DNA of 64,000 nucleotides, taken from contig NC_086024.1 in assembly GCF_036323735.1 (NCBI RefSeq), positions 64,024,424 to 64,088,423 on the forward strand, in the 5' to 3' direction. Shown here piece by piece: positions 33,036-43,859 of this stretch (positions are counted from its first letter, which is position 1; each line of letters begins with the position of its first letter). This stretch comes from Rattus norvegicus. Lineage: Eukaryota > Chordata > Mammalia > Rodentia > Muridae. The notes beneath the pieces were generated by a model. It saw nothing but the letters and a program-made list of their open reading frames with translations. It had not been told where the DNA came from and did not search any database. The position numbers and the translations under genes were made by a program.

Positions 33036-35305
33036 TATAGCTGCATGGCATCCTAACTTGTTTCGTAGTCTTGGAAGTAACAGTAACAGTCACCACAAAA
33101 CCTATAGTAAATCATTACAAGAGAAATTTTCAAAGGACTCCTAGAGAGATAAGCTGAGTGGTTCATAACATTTGCTATAAAATCTAGTTAATGATTAAAG
33201 TTATCAAAATGAAGGTTCTATTTGATCACAAGTTTGATACATTACACTTCCCATCCATAAGGAGCAAGATCAAATGCTGCAGACAAGTATAGACACTAGC
33301 CTTCTTCTCAGGAACTTCTAGGAAGTACTCTCCTTCATGCAGAAACAATCATAGTGAATGAAGTTCTATTGTTTGGAAAGTGATTGGATGGCCTTTTGAA
33401 AGGATATTGCCCATTGTTCTTTTGGGCTACTTATTGCTGGTTCTTTGTGACTAGGCTTACACTCTGTCCATTTTTTAATAGTATGACTACCTTGTCCTAG
33501 ACCTCTACATGCAAATGAAAAGAGGTAGTCACTTTTAAGTATGTGGACACAAAGTATATGCAAGATAAGACTACCAGCCATACTTTTGCTGTTTTCATAC
33601 TAAATGCTTCAAGTGATATATCTTAATAACATTACACCTTTTGTTAATCATTCCTTAACTAATCTTTTGGTATGGTAGCCTGATTTTGTAAAGCCAATGC
33701 CTCTTAAGTTACAAAGGTATGGTGCTTATTAATCTCCCATGAGCGTTTCACCTTAAGTAATTAAAATATTTATTGAATATAGAGGTATTAGATATATACA
33801 GGTGAGTAAGGTTGGTCCATAAACAAATACTCCCTTCTTTCTCCCATCCATTTTTGATGTTTTTACAAAGAAGTTATGCTGTTTATGGCTGTAACCCAAA
33901 CATGGATCTCTACAACTTTTGCTGACAGTTTTCCTTTTGTACAGGTAAGGTGACAAATATACTTGGCATTACATTTTTAAGTTTCATACTCCTAAATGAT
34001 AAGAATATATCCCTTTCTTAATTAAATTTCTTGTCACTCAAAGGGAAAAAAAATAAACTGTGCTATGCTGGCCTCATGATTTCATCACCATAAGCTAGAA
34101 AAGACATTTAAAAAATTCTATTATCTAATTCCTCTAAGAATGATTTGAAGAACCTCCTCTAAATCTACTGTAGATATGATATAATATTTGTTGGTCTCAC
34201 CAGCTCACCTAGTGGGAAGACAGCCTATGCAGTCAGCTTATCATGAAAGAGATCTTGAAGCATTGGATATTGTATGTTCTTGTTAACATGCTCCATCAGT
34301 CTTTTGCAGAATTGGGAATATCTACTTTGAAAATTATGCATCCTGAACTTATACTGGTCAGGCTCCAAGTCACAGACCAGGTAGCATAATAAAGATGACC
34401 CAAGACTAATCTAAGAGAAATCTGGCCTTCTGTCAATAATTGATCTGATTGCTGCATGCACTCTATGTCTCCATGGAGCAATGTGAACAGCACTCTTTTT
34501 CAGTTAGTGTTTAAAGTTTCTGTCCTCAGTTAATGATACACTCTATAACACCTATGGTAGAACTATCTAAAACGTCCATAATAGTGTTTTATCTGAAGAA
34601 TATAATATCAAACTAATGCTTTTTCTTAAATTTTGGTTATTATAATTAATGTTCATGCTTATTAATGAAGACTACAATCCAACTGTCCTTACTCTGGTTA
34701 TATCTTGTCCAAGTTAGTCCGTCTGATTGTAGAGTTTGGGTTTCCCGAGGGTTGCTTTTCCTGAGTTGAACCATGAGGCTGTGTTATTGTCTAAATTCAG
34801 CCATTCTTAATCAGTAGTCACTTCATTATTATCCTCATAATTGTCAAGTAGGTAAGTGGACCATTCACAAATTACATAGTTTTTAAGAGTACCCATAGAA
34901 TAAAGTTTCGAAAAATTCCATAGTCTAGAAATTTGATCTCCTCCCAATCACTTACACTGAGATCCTTCTGTTACTCTTACTACCCATCTCTAAAGGCACT
35001 TATGTCTGAAGTTGTGTAAGTTACCTTGGTTACATCTATTTCTTTTTTTTAAATCAGTTTTTCACCACCTGCTCTCTTCATCAGTGTCTTCTCGACAAAT
35101 AGATTTTCTTTTTAGCTCTACTGTATTTCTTTTAACTATCAAAGCCCCTTTGAAAGAACAGAATGAGTGCACAAATGCAGCAGTGCTCAATGTTTGCTTC
35201 TCTTGAACCTTCAGACTTGATTTCATCCTGTAGTGATTTGTCTCCTAATTCTATCAGGTACAGAGTTTTCCAGGTGGAAGTCATGTCCTTTGTTTCTTTA
35301 AAAAG
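33036..35305. other. Unassigned, repeat-poor sequence
   Basis: These 2.3 kb show no SINE, LINE, LTR or simple repeat that I can recognise and no convincing exon. The sequence is AT-rich and could be old single-copy DNA. Confidence 0.4.
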
Positions 35306-35472
35306 ACTTAAGATTCATTTTTCTTAATGTGTATGAGTGTGTGCTACCTTGTTTGTATGTATATTATATGTGTACAGTGCTTAATGAGGCCAGTAGAAGG
35401 CACTGGGTCCCTAGAACTGGAGTTACAGATGGGTGTGAGTCCCAGGAACCAGTATATGGTCAGCTCTGTAGC
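35306..35472 (-). repeat. B3 SINE, antisense
   Basis: 'aagattcatttttcttaatg', 'tgtatgagtgtgtgctacct', 'gaggccagtagaaggcactg', 'ggtccctagaactggagtta', 'cagatgggtgtgagtcccag' follow the complement of B3 ('ccagaagagggc ... cctggaactggagttacagacggttgtgagc'). The 5' head portion is decayed. Confidence 0.75.
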
Positions 35473-35864
35473 CTCATTTCTCCTGTTTATTATTGTGCGG
35501 AAATATTAGGCAAAGCATTTTACATTCTCCTCATGAGTATTTCATGCTAAGCAAGTATGTACATATAGAACATGATGTTCTGGGTATGCGATATGTAACT
35601 ATTTGGTTCCATATTCTAGGAAAGTGGTTTTCAGTTTGGAGAAACCTATTAAGTGTTATCGATTAATGTGGAAACCTTGGTAACAAGAAATAAATTCTGG
35701 TTGGTGAGGATGTTTGACTCAATGTAAGATTGAGTCTTAAAATGCTAAAAAAATTAATTCTTTTTGATATTTACTAATTTTAATTAGATGACACAAAAAT
35801 CAATAACAGTAATTCTTATTATTAATCAACACAAAGGATATTTCCCATGATTAGGATTACTTTT
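35473..35864. other. Unassigned AT-rich sequence
   Basis: No element recognised. Confidence 0.4.
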
Positions 35865-36470
35865 TTAAAAAAATTATTTACACTCCAGATTTTATCCCTG
35901 TCCCCTGTTCCATATCGCATACTTCCTTCCTGCTACCAACCCCACTCCCACTCGACGAATGTGTCTCCACCCCCTACCCCTACCCTACCACCCCACCAGA
36001 CCTCTCCACTCCCTCAGGTCTCCAGACTCTTGAGGTTTGGGTGCATCTTCTCTGACTGAACCAAGACCTCGCAGTCCTCTGCTGTATTTGTGTGGAAGCC
36101 TCATATCAGCTGGTGTATCCTGCCTGGTTGGTGGCTTAGTGTCACCTTCTTCCTTGCTTCCTCGCTTCTTCCAGCTTTTCCCTAATTCAGCCACAGGGGT
36201 CAGCAGCTTCTGTCCATTGGTTGGGTGTAAATATCTGCATCTGACTCTTTCAGCTGCTTGTTGGGTCTTTCTGAGGGCAGTCATGCTAGGTCCCTTTTTG
36301 TGAGCACACCATAGACTCAGGATTAGTGTCAGGCCTTGGGGCCTCCCCTCTAGCTGCATCCCACTTTGGGCCTGTTGCTGGACCTCCTTTTCTTCAGGCT
36401 CGTCTCCATTTTTGTCCCTGCAGTTCTTTCAGACTGGGATAATTATAGATCAGTTTCCAATAACATTCAA
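35865..36470 (-). mobile_element. Rodent LINE-1 (Lx) 3' region, antisense
   Basis: Motifs on the plus strand are 'ccagattttatccctgtccc', 'ctccagactcttgaggtttg', 'ggtgcatcttctctgactga', 'tcctctgctgtatttgtgtg', 'catatcagctggtgtatcct', 'ccacaggggtcagcagcttc', 'gggcagtcatgctagg' and 'tgtcaggccttggggcctcc'. They match the complement of the Lx 3' region. The same family and strand recur at 42641-42956. The 124-codon minus frame (35985-36359) and the 88-codon plus frame lie inside it and are not genes. Confidence 0.8.
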
Positions 36471-36518
36471 GACTTCCTCTTTAAGCTAGTTTTTAAAAAG
36501 GTTTTTAGATTCTAAAAT

Positions 36519-36553
36519 GATGATAATAATAATAATAATTATTATTATTATAT
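36519..36553. repeat. (ATA)n/(ATT)n trinucleotide repeat forming an inverted repeat
   Basis: An AAT run passes into an ATT run, giving a self-complementary stretch of about 30 bases that could form a hairpin. Confidence 0.9.
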
Positions 36554-37420
36554 TTCCCCTTTCTTTCTTCCTAGTCCTCCTACATATCCCTCCTTAGCTC
36601 TTATTAGTGTTATAAGGGAGGTTTTAATCTCCACTCCAAACTTACATATGTCTTTGTAATTCGTATTAGTGGTATTGACCCTTTTCCTTTCTTTTCTGAT
36701 CGTTTACTTTGTCTTTTAACCTCCTCAAATGTAGTTAACTGTTCTACCAAGGAATAACTCCCAATAGTTGCATAACGATTTCTGATCATTTCATTTCTCT
36801 TTATTTTCTTGCAGTTGTTCCTATTTAGATGGCCATATGACTGAGATCAATCATTACATTGTGTCATTGAACTAAATATTGATGGCCTTTCCCGCCTGTC
36901 TCTTTCCCTTGTTCTTATAGTCCACACTCTTCTGTGTCATAGAGTAAACTGTTGTTCCCTGTAAAAGTACCTCATTGCTTGGCACCTATTATGCGAATTC
37001 CTTCTCAACCTTTCTGGTGCTGCTCCCCTGAAGCCCCCATGATGCCTCATCAACAGCACTGTCCTGGAGCCTCATTTCACCAACTGCTTGCATCAGTCTA
37101 CACTCTCCCTCTCCGTTAGAACTAAAAGAACTGAAAGAATTAAAAGGGTTCCAAGAATACCCGGAATGACAGTTTCTTAGACCCACTCAGAGCTTTGTAG
37201 CCTTTGTGTCTCTATTTGTTGTCCTCCCTCGAAGATGTATGGTTTTGCAATATATGCAAAGTCCCCTGGACTTTGTTCACAGAACTCATTGTCATGACTG
37301 AGCTAGAGCCTGCCCTCTGGAATTATTTACAAACACATTAAATACGTACTGGCCTAGAAAGGGTCTCCAAGGAACATTTGTTTAAATGTTTAAACTCTTT
37401 TTAATCACAGAATTTTCTAT
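36554..37420. other. Unassigned sequence
   Basis: No repeat or gene recognised. The 65-codon minus-strand frame (36989-37186) has no supporting exon signals. Confidence 0.4.
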
Positions 37421-37778
37421 TTGTAATTGCCTTTATTCTTCTTCCTAAATTAATTAGCCATTTGTGACCAATATAAATTAAGCAACAGTTGTTAACAAGT
37501 ATTTGGGTTTTTTTGTTGTTTGTTCGTTTGTTTTTAGGGGTGAATTTTTTAACCTCATTTTGTCTTACTGATTTGGGGGTAACAGAACCTATATACCAGT
37601 CACATTAAATAATGCTTGTAATTGCTTTTATGCTTCTTCCTAAATTAATTAGCCATTTGTGACCAATATAAATTAAGCAATAGTTGTTAGCAAGTATTTG
37701 TGTTTTGTTTTTTTTAACCTTATTTTGTCTTACTGATTTGGGGTGACTAAGCCTATATACTGGTCACATTAAATAATG
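37421..37778 (+). repeat. Local tandem duplication, unit about 195 bp
   Basis: Copy 1 (37421-37614) and copy 2 (37616-37778) both begin TTGTAATTGC and both end CACATTAAATAATG. They share long identical runs, for example from 'cttcctaaattaattagcc' into 'atttgtgaccaatataaatt'. Copy 1 carries about 30 extra bases of T/G-rich sequence (about 37510-37540) that copy 2 lacks. Scattered substitutions show the duplication is not brand new. The unit itself matches no repeat family I recognise. Confidence 0.93.
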
Positions 37779-39710
37779 TTTAGTGGACCTTTGGCTTAAT
37801 GGTTATCTTTTTAAACATTTTTCGTCTCTTACCATATTGTTCTAATAAATCTTGTGTGAAACTCGCATAAATGTTTCTCTACTCACTCAAAAAGTTTAGT
37901 CATGCAATTTGTGTCTATTTATTCTATAGGTCTTTTTCTCTACTGCTTATGTATATTTGACTTCAGTGGTTTAAAGAGTTGATTAGTTTCACATTTTGTT
38001 TACATATAAAATTGTGCTAAGATCACTAAGCGTTACATTCCTTTGTTTCGTTTTCCTATTATTTTGCAGGTCAGAAGAGAGTCTTCATATACCTGTGAAA
38101 ATATCTAGCAAGCAAAAAACCAGGGACTACTTGCAAATTCTTACATTGCTTTGTTGCATTTTTAAAGATGGTTCCTTGATTTATTGCTACTGGATAACCT
38201 AGTATTCCACTGATTTTTACAAAAGTTGCCAATACCTAGAAATTCCAATTTAAGTTTATTTTATAGAAATGGCTTCCCAGTGCACTATGTAATTAGGCAA
38301 AAACTTTACCTTTATTATTGTATTTTGTGGAAAGTATTTTTGTGTTTTGAAAAAATATGTAGGGAAAAGCTCGAGTCTGTGTTTCATTTTTGACAACGGA
38401 AAACATGCACAGTCAGTATGAACTGTGTTAGCCTAGCTGTAACTTAACTGTGTCCTATACTTTAGACCTAATGAGCCACAATCTAAATTTTAACAAAATT
38501 CCAAAGAGATTTCTATGCTCATTATAATTAGGACAGCCTTCCTCTGTGGAGACCATGCATAGTACACACTGGAAAGCACTGGACCTTAGGCTGCAGCAGC
38601 ACCAGAGCTCTGAGAAGTTCCCAGAAATCCAGAAATGGTGTCCTGAATTCTAATCTCTGGCCTATTCAATCTGAGTATATTTTAATAAGACCTCTAGGAA
38701 ATTTTAATAAACTTTCAGTTCAATCATCAGCATAGAATACATACTATTTTTGAAGCTAGATAAAGTTTTCTTTATTTTAGAGTAATACATGATTTGGGTT
38801 TTCTGTAATAACTCTTTCTTAATCACAGGTAAGGCGCAGCCAGTTCAGCAAGTGTATAGCTTGATCACTAAATGCACTCTACGTACGCTCCTGCCTTAGT
38901 GACTGCTCTAAACCTTTCCATGCTGGTCTTGAATACTCTTTAAATCATGTTGGTGGAGACAACGTTTTCTTACACTTAAACATAGAACAGGGGAAGAATT
39001 TTCCCCCTATGTCTCCTTACCCCAGCTCTGTATTTGTAGAGGAATTTGTTTTTAAATTGTTTGCCGTCTTCTCCATAGATCCTTCTTCGTCCACACATGG
39101 CCGTCCTTCCCTGCCTCCTCATTGCTCTTTGCGATCCTTGTGACCACTCTGTCCTTCCCCCATCACACTGGATCTGCTAACTTTTCTATTGCTCTCAGGT
39201 CACTGTCTTCCTTATCTACAGTTTAATGCCCCAGGATTTTAGCCTGAACTCTGGTGACCTTTAGTCTCTCATAATGCTTGCTATTCTTAATTAATTCTTT
39301 CTTTTTCTCTAAGTTCTCCAAATTGTTACATTTTCAAGAATTTTGATTTTTATTTTCCTTCGCAATCATCGTTTGATTGACTGAGGGAGAACTTCACACC
39401 CTCCGTTCTCTTCCTCTCTTTTTACACCTTAGCTTCCTTGGCCTTACCAGACAACACAGCCGCTGTAATAATGTCCCCGTACAGATCCCGGGCAGATTCC
39501 TGGGGTATTTCCATGTACTGGACCACCTTGATCATATCCTAGATCTGCTTTGGTTTTTACCATATCCAGCCTTGCTTTGGAAAATTATGAAAGCAAGATG
39601 ATATGGTCAGATAGGATTTCTGTTTTAATGACTTCACTGTGTCTCCTTTCTGCTCTGCTCTGGTTTTATGGTTTTGTTGTTGTTGTTGTTTGTTTTTTGC
39701 TATTCTGTTA
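37779..39710. other. Unassigned sequence with an acceptor-like site
   Basis: No transposon or gene was recognised. At 38042-38070 a pyrimidine-rich tract ending in TTTTGCAG resembles a strong splice acceptor, and an open frame continues to 38202. No matching donor is obvious. A (TTG)n run lies at 39675-39690. Confidence 0.35.
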
Positions 39711-39900
39711 CACAATAGTTTCTTTTTTTATATTTTTTTGTATATAGGTGAATTCAAGGTCACTGTTTTCACACACACTAGAAGAGGGCATCAGATCCCA
39801 ATATAGCCATCACGTGGTTGCTGAGAATTGAACTCAGGGACTCCGGAAGAGCAGTCAGTGCTTTTAACTGCTGAGCCACCTCTCCAGTCCCTCACAATAG
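39711..39900 (-). repeat. B2-type SINE, antisense, with 8-bp target-site duplications
   Basis: Between copies of CACAATAG (39711-39718 and 39893-39900) lie a reversed A/T-rich tail and the complement of B2: 'actagaagagggcatcagat', 'gttgctgagaattgaactca', 'gggactccggaagagcagtc', 'agtgcttttaactgctgagc', 'cacctctccagtcc'. The head is close to consensus. Confidence 0.9.
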
Positions 39901-40507
39901 AGTTTTTTATTTTATCTTTTTTTCTTTTTTCTTTTTTTTTTTTACAGTAACTATTATGGACTGTTTATGACTACAGAATAGGCTTAATATCATCCTGTTT
40001 TAGGAGGCTTTATGTTTTTCACATGTAACACAAAGCATGTTAAAGGACATGTGCCATTTACTATTTCAGAATGAATGGGCTGTGTTTTTTTTCCATATAC
40101 AGTAGAAAGGCTTTATGTTGTCAGGTTAAATTTATGCATAGACGTCTATATAACTGTGGCTTCATGTTAATACAGTGTTTTCTAGTATAACTAAGATAAA
40201 GTTTTAATGTTGAGCACATTTTTTGCATATCTGTTATCATCGTGACATGGGGATATGTTTTATTTTCCTGCACACAACAAAGATTCTGGTGTATTATTTG
40301 TTCTCCTTCTGTGCTTGGCATTGCTAGTGCTGTCGCTATAGAAAATGCTTCACGGAGGCCGAGAAGATTGTGTTATCGTCTCCCTTGGTGGCATTTAAGG
40401 GCAAGGAAACAAGATTCCATTATAATTTGTTCAATTATGTTAACTGTCCAGCAAGACTAACTGAATTTAAAGAATAAGGGAATAATTCTTTAGTTTATGA
40501 GCAAAAT
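39901..40507. other. Unassigned sequence with T-rich stretch
   Basis: A T-rich run spans about 39903-39945. Nothing else was recognised up to the open frame starting at 40508. Confidence 0.4.
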
Positions 40508-40795
40508 ATGTCAGGAGATTCTGCACCATTTGTGCAAAAACAGGAGCCAATTTCAGAGATTTCTGGACTATTCCCAGAGTTGGTGCCAATAATGGAGGCG
40601 GGGTTGGAGGAATTACAGTCTAGCTTAGCCGACTGCATGACTCAAGTATTTCAAGAGAAAATCAAGAAATACTTGACTATTGCTGAGGTAGAGTGGGATA
40701 TGAAAGTGTCAGTCATCTTTCATAATGTAAATAGTGCCAGTGTCTTAGATAATGCTCTTCCCTGCATACCTGATACCATAGCCATGGCATACTGA
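40508..40795 (+). CDS. Unidentified 95-codon open frame, possible gene remnant
   Basis: This complete ATG-to-TGA frame lies outside every repeat I recognise. Its predicted product of 95 residues has a mixed, soluble-protein-like composition. It begins MSGDSAPFVQKQEPISEI and has an acidic, Leu-rich middle (ELVPIMEAGLEELQSSLADC), then KIKKYLTIAEVEWDMKVS and a C-terminal segment ending PDTIAMAY. I see no signal peptide, no membrane segment and no known catalytic motif. The Kozak context is moderate (A at -3). No splice acceptor or promoter is evident nearby. It could be a chance frame, a fragment of a processed pseudogene or old transposon gene, or a small uncharacterised gene. I do not recognise the family and assign no function. 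Confidence 0.2.
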   Translation: MSGDSAPFVQKQEPISEISGLFPELVPIMEAGLEELQSSLADCMTQVFQEKIKKYLTIAEVEWDMKVSVIFHNVNSASVLDNALPCIPDTIAMAY

Positions 40796-40977
40796 TACCA
40801 TACTGATGCCATGTTCCTCTGCCACCATCCTACAACCATGTGGCTTTCACTGTAGCATGCAGACTTGTTTGTTGTCCCATAGTATACCATTCACTTTAAC
40901 ATTATCCACGATCAGTAGGCTCCACCTTTATATATTTCAGTCTCTTTTACCCTCACACATAAATGCATGTTCATGTT
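40796..40977. other. Unassigned spacer
   Basis: Nothing recognised. Local 'ccatactgatacc'-like repetition around 40776-40815 is a short imperfect duplication. Confidence 0.4.
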
Positions 40978-41014
40978 TTTTGTGTGTATGCGTGTACACG
41001 TGTATGCGTGTGTA

Positions 41015-41053
<39 letters not shown>
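40978..41053. repeat. (GT)n microsatellite
   Basis: An interrupted GT start (TGTGTATGCGTG units) passes into a pure GT tract ending near 41053. The Cys-Val runs in translation are artefacts. Confidence 0.95.
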
Positions 41054-41055
<2 letters not shown>

Positions 41056-41117
41056 ATGCATGTATGCACAAAGATGCCATAGGTCAATGTTTTGTGCCTT
41101 TCTCGGTCATTCTCCAT

Positions 41118-41300
41118 CCTATTTTTTTGAGATAGAGTCTCAAACTGCATCTGGAGCTCACTACTTCAGCATGGCTAAGCTGGTCAGCTAGTCTGGGAAA
41201 CAGACATATCCTACTATGCCTTGGATTTATACGGGCCCAGGGACTGTGAACTCAATCTTCATAGCAAGTGCGATATCAACTGAGCTGCTTCCACGGCATA
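41118..41300 (-). repeat. B4 SINE, antisense
   Basis: The plus strand reads 'tttttttgagatagagtctc', 'atctggagctcactacttca', 'gcatggctaagctggtcagc', 'ggactgtgaactcaatcttc', 'aactgagctgcttccac'. This is the complement of B4, with its B1-like arm first and its ID-like arm last. Confidence 0.7.
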
Positions 41301-41449
41301 TATTTATTGAGTTGAGTCAATAAATGTGTCCATGTGGTGCTATCTCTGCTCTACAGGGTGTCCTTGCATTTTTAGATTTGGTATCTCTCTGTGTCCACTC
41401 AGCGGCTGGATGCTTATCTCCTCACCTTAGCCACAATGTTTTAATCATA

Positions 41450-41965
41450 GTATTCTATATTTTTATCACCCATTGGTTATTTGGAAATGAGTTAATTTCT
41501 TCTACTTGTGAATTCCCCAAATCTTTCCTGTTATTGATGTTTAATTTCATTTACTGTGGCTTGGGAACGTGTGTTGTATTACGCATGTCTTGAGTATACT
41601 GGTTTGTTTTATAGCACTGCACATTATCTATCCTGGAGTGTGTTCATCGTGAGCTTGAAAATTAACCTTCTGTTTAGTTGTTACTGGGTCACTGTCTTCT
41701 AGATAGCCTTAGGTTGTTTGATGGACAGAACTGATCAAATCTGTGTCTCTGATGGTCTTCTGTCTGGTTGTTTTTATCTATTGTGGAAAATAAAGTATTG
41801 AAATATCCAGTTATTACTGCGGAATTAGCTACTTCTCCCTTCCCTTTCCCAGTTTTTATTCAGTGTATTCAGTACTTCATATTGACATCACATGTGCTTA
41901 TGATCGTCACATCTCCTCGGTGCATCGCTCCCTGTTTTTTATAGAAGTCTTTGTTACCTTTGGGA
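41450..41965 (-). mobile_element. Ancient LINE-1 ORF2 fragment (L1M-type), antisense
   Basis: 'acttgtgaattccccaaatc', 'tttcctgttattgatgttta', 'attatctatcctggagtgtg', 'ggtcttctgtctggttgttt' and 'tattgaaatatccagttatt' follow the complement of mammalian L1 ORF2 in the correct order. Many substitutions remove any coding capacity. It is older than the Lx-type copies. Confidence 0.75.
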
Positions 41966-42447
41966 GCTGGGAGTGGAGAGGACAGGAACAGACGTTGTTA
42001 AAATAGAGTAGACTGTTGCCTTTTATAAGGCTTTCCCATTGATTCTTTTGAACAGGTATGCCTGCATTTTGTTTTTGTCCACAGGACAAAAGGAGTGTTT
42101 CCCTTATAGATTCTTCTTAATAATATTCTTCTTGCCATTTTCACTGGAGACCAGAGCAGTGGGTGATCATTATGCTTTCCTTCCAGAAGTTAACCTGTCA
42201 TGCATTTTCTCTATAGTCTTTAAGTATACGTTCCTTTCCTCGTTAGCCAGTGATTCTAACAAATGTTATGCAACTGTGTTTTATTCATGGTGGTTTGTCC
42301 TGTGTATAAGTAACACACTGTAGGAAATATTGAGAGTCGGCAACTGTCACATGTTTTCTATTTTAGACACACCTTCGAATATAATAATTCTTACAGGTAG
42401 ACTTGAAATACTGGAAGTTTAAAACAACATTAATTTATTAAGACTTA
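41966..42447. other. Unassigned sequence
   Basis: No certain element. It may contain decayed continuation of the old L1 to the left. Confidence 0.35.
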
Positions 42448-42640
42448 TGGGCCTGGGAGATGTCTCAGTGGGTAAAAAGTTGCCATGTAATCATAAGAAC
42501 CTGAATTTGCACTCCCAACTCCCACATAGAATCCATATGCGATGATGCATGGCTGAGACCTCAGCACCGAGTTGGGAACGATGGCAGATACTGGAAGTTT
42601 ACTGGCCTGACAACCTAGCAAATTGGTAAGCCCCAAGTTC
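42448..42640 (+). repeat. B4 SINE, plus strand, left part (interrupted)
   Basis: 'gggcctgggagatgtctcag', 'tgggtaaaaagttgccatgt', 'aatcataagaacctgaattt' form the ID-like arm. 'gatgatgcatggctgagacc', 'tcagcaccgagttgggaac' and 'gcctgacaacctagcaaatt' form the B1-like arm of B4. The SINE tail is separated from the body by an antisense L1 at 42641-42956. Confidence 0.65.
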
Positions 42641-42956
42641 AGTAAGACTTTTTTAAAAAAAATATTTAATCATATTTTACAGTCCAGATTTTATTTCCCT
42701 CCTGGTCCACCCTCTGACTTCCACATCCCATCCCATACCCCCACCTCCGTGGGGCCTCCAGTCTCTTTGAGGGTTAGGTGCATCTTCTCTAACTGAGTCC
42801 AGACAAGACAGTCCTCTGCTGTATATGTGTTGGGGGCCTCATAACAGCTGGTGTATGCTGCCTGGTTGGTGGCCTAGCGTCTGAGAGATCTTAGGGGTCG
42901 AGGTTAGTTGAGACTGCTGGTCCTCCTACAGGGTCACCTTCCTCCTCAGCTTCAAG
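42641..42956 (-). mobile_element. Rodent LINE-1 (Lx) 3' end, antisense, inserted in B4
   Basis: After a reversed A-rich tail (42649-42665) come 'ccagattttatttccctcct', 'ggggcctccagtctctttga', 'gggttaggtgcatcttctct', 'cagtcctctgctgtatatgt', 'cataacagctggtgtatgct' and 'gggtcaccttcctcctcagc'. These are the same motifs as in 35865-36470 but cut shorter. It breaks off where B4-like tail sequence resumes. Confidence 0.78.
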
Positions 42957-43042
42957 ACATCTTATGTGAAGTGTTCACATCTGCCCTCTATAACTGCAGG
43001 CATAGCTGACTATATATGTGCACATGTAGGGATAATGCACAC
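42957..43042 (+). repeat. B4 SINE tail, continuation
   Basis: 'tgttcacatctgccctctat', 'gtgcacatgtagggataatg' and 'cacacacag' resemble the CA-rich tail of B4. Together with 42448-42640 it makes one SINE split by an L1. The match is diverged. Confidence 0.42.
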
Positions 43043-43060
43043 ACAGAGAGAGAGAGAGAC

Positions 43061-43119
<59 letters not shown>
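43043..43119. repeat. (GA)n microsatellite
   Basis: A GA tract with two GACA interruptions, grown at the CA-rich tail of the B4 SINE. Confidence 0.96.
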
Positions 43120-43121
<2 letters not shown>

Positions 43122-43270
43122 TATGCAGCATATTTTGTTAAAACTTATTTCATTCCATGGCACTTATAAAACAACCAGTTGTCCAGTTGTCCTCCAGTCC
43201 CTATGGCCTCTTTGAAGGTGTTTGTTATTTTCAGAGGACAGGTATTGACTGTTCTGACTGTGTTTGTTCC
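43120..43270. other. Short unassigned spacer
   Basis: Nothing recognised. Confidence 0.4.
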
Positions 43271-43693
43271 TCAGTAGTGGTGATTTTCTTTCTGTGCCTT
43301 GAAGCACAGTACCACCATTTCTGTAATTCTGACATACAACATGCCTTTGTATCTACTCAGTCCAGATTTCTTTCTGATAAACATGGATGAAGTAATAGAT
43401 TTTCTTAGTTTAGGAAGAGCTAGCATTGGCTGCCTTTGGGTTACATTGAGGATTCTTTCTGTGAGGTTTAACAAGCCTCCTGAGTATCTGTTCTGGTTGC
43501 CTACATAGTGTTTCTGGCGAATGGCTAGAGCAAAATCTATGCTATGAGACATATGATGTCTGAGCCTGAAATTCCCTGGGATTTCTTTATGTAGCCAGAG
43601 TTGTCGGCTTGAACAGTCTTTTTTCTTTACATATTTAAAAATAGTTTTGGTGCCATGCTGTTTCTCATCTTCAGGTTTTGAAATTCCATTCAT
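43271..43693 (-). CDS. Unidentified 140-codon open frame, possible gene or transposon remnant
   Basis: This minus-strand frame is the longest one outside simple repeats and recognised repeats. The product is basic. It reads MNGISKPEDEKQHGTKTI at its start, has SGGLLNLTERILNVTQRQP in the middle and ends with AQKENHHY. There is no RNase H, reverse transcriptase, zinc finger or transmembrane signature that I can see. In AT-rich DNA a 140-codon frame is longer than expected by chance at any one site, although some are expected over 64 kb and six frames. It could be a processed pseudogene, an old transposon gene or chance. No exon boundaries or family could be identified. Confidence 0.18.
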   Translation of the reverse strand: MNGISKPEDEKQHGTKTIFKYVKKKDCSSRQLWLHKEIPGNFRLRHHMSHSIDFALAIRQKHYVGNQNRYSGGLLNLTERILNVTQRQPMLALPKLRKSITSSMFIRKKSGLSRYKGMLYVRITEMVVLCFKAQKENHHY

Positions 43694-43859
43694 TCATTGC
43701 TGCTCTTCTCTGTCAGTGCCGCCCAAGCTTCAGGATACTCATAACTCGTTCATGTTCATAGCCTCACAATTTGTCTTTCGCCTATTTTAAAAATTAAACT
43801 TGTTTCTCAAGCTTCTTTCCCAAAGCACAATTATCCACCATTCTGTTCCTTCAAAGCTT

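Noticed and set aside
35985..36359. 124-codon minus-strand frame with many charged residues
   Set aside because: It lies inside the antisense Lx LINE-1 3' region and corresponds to non-coding L1 sequence.
38042..38202. Acceptor-like TTTTGCAG followed by an open frame
   Set aside because: The frame is short, its translation has no protein-like character, and no donor site follows at a suitable place.
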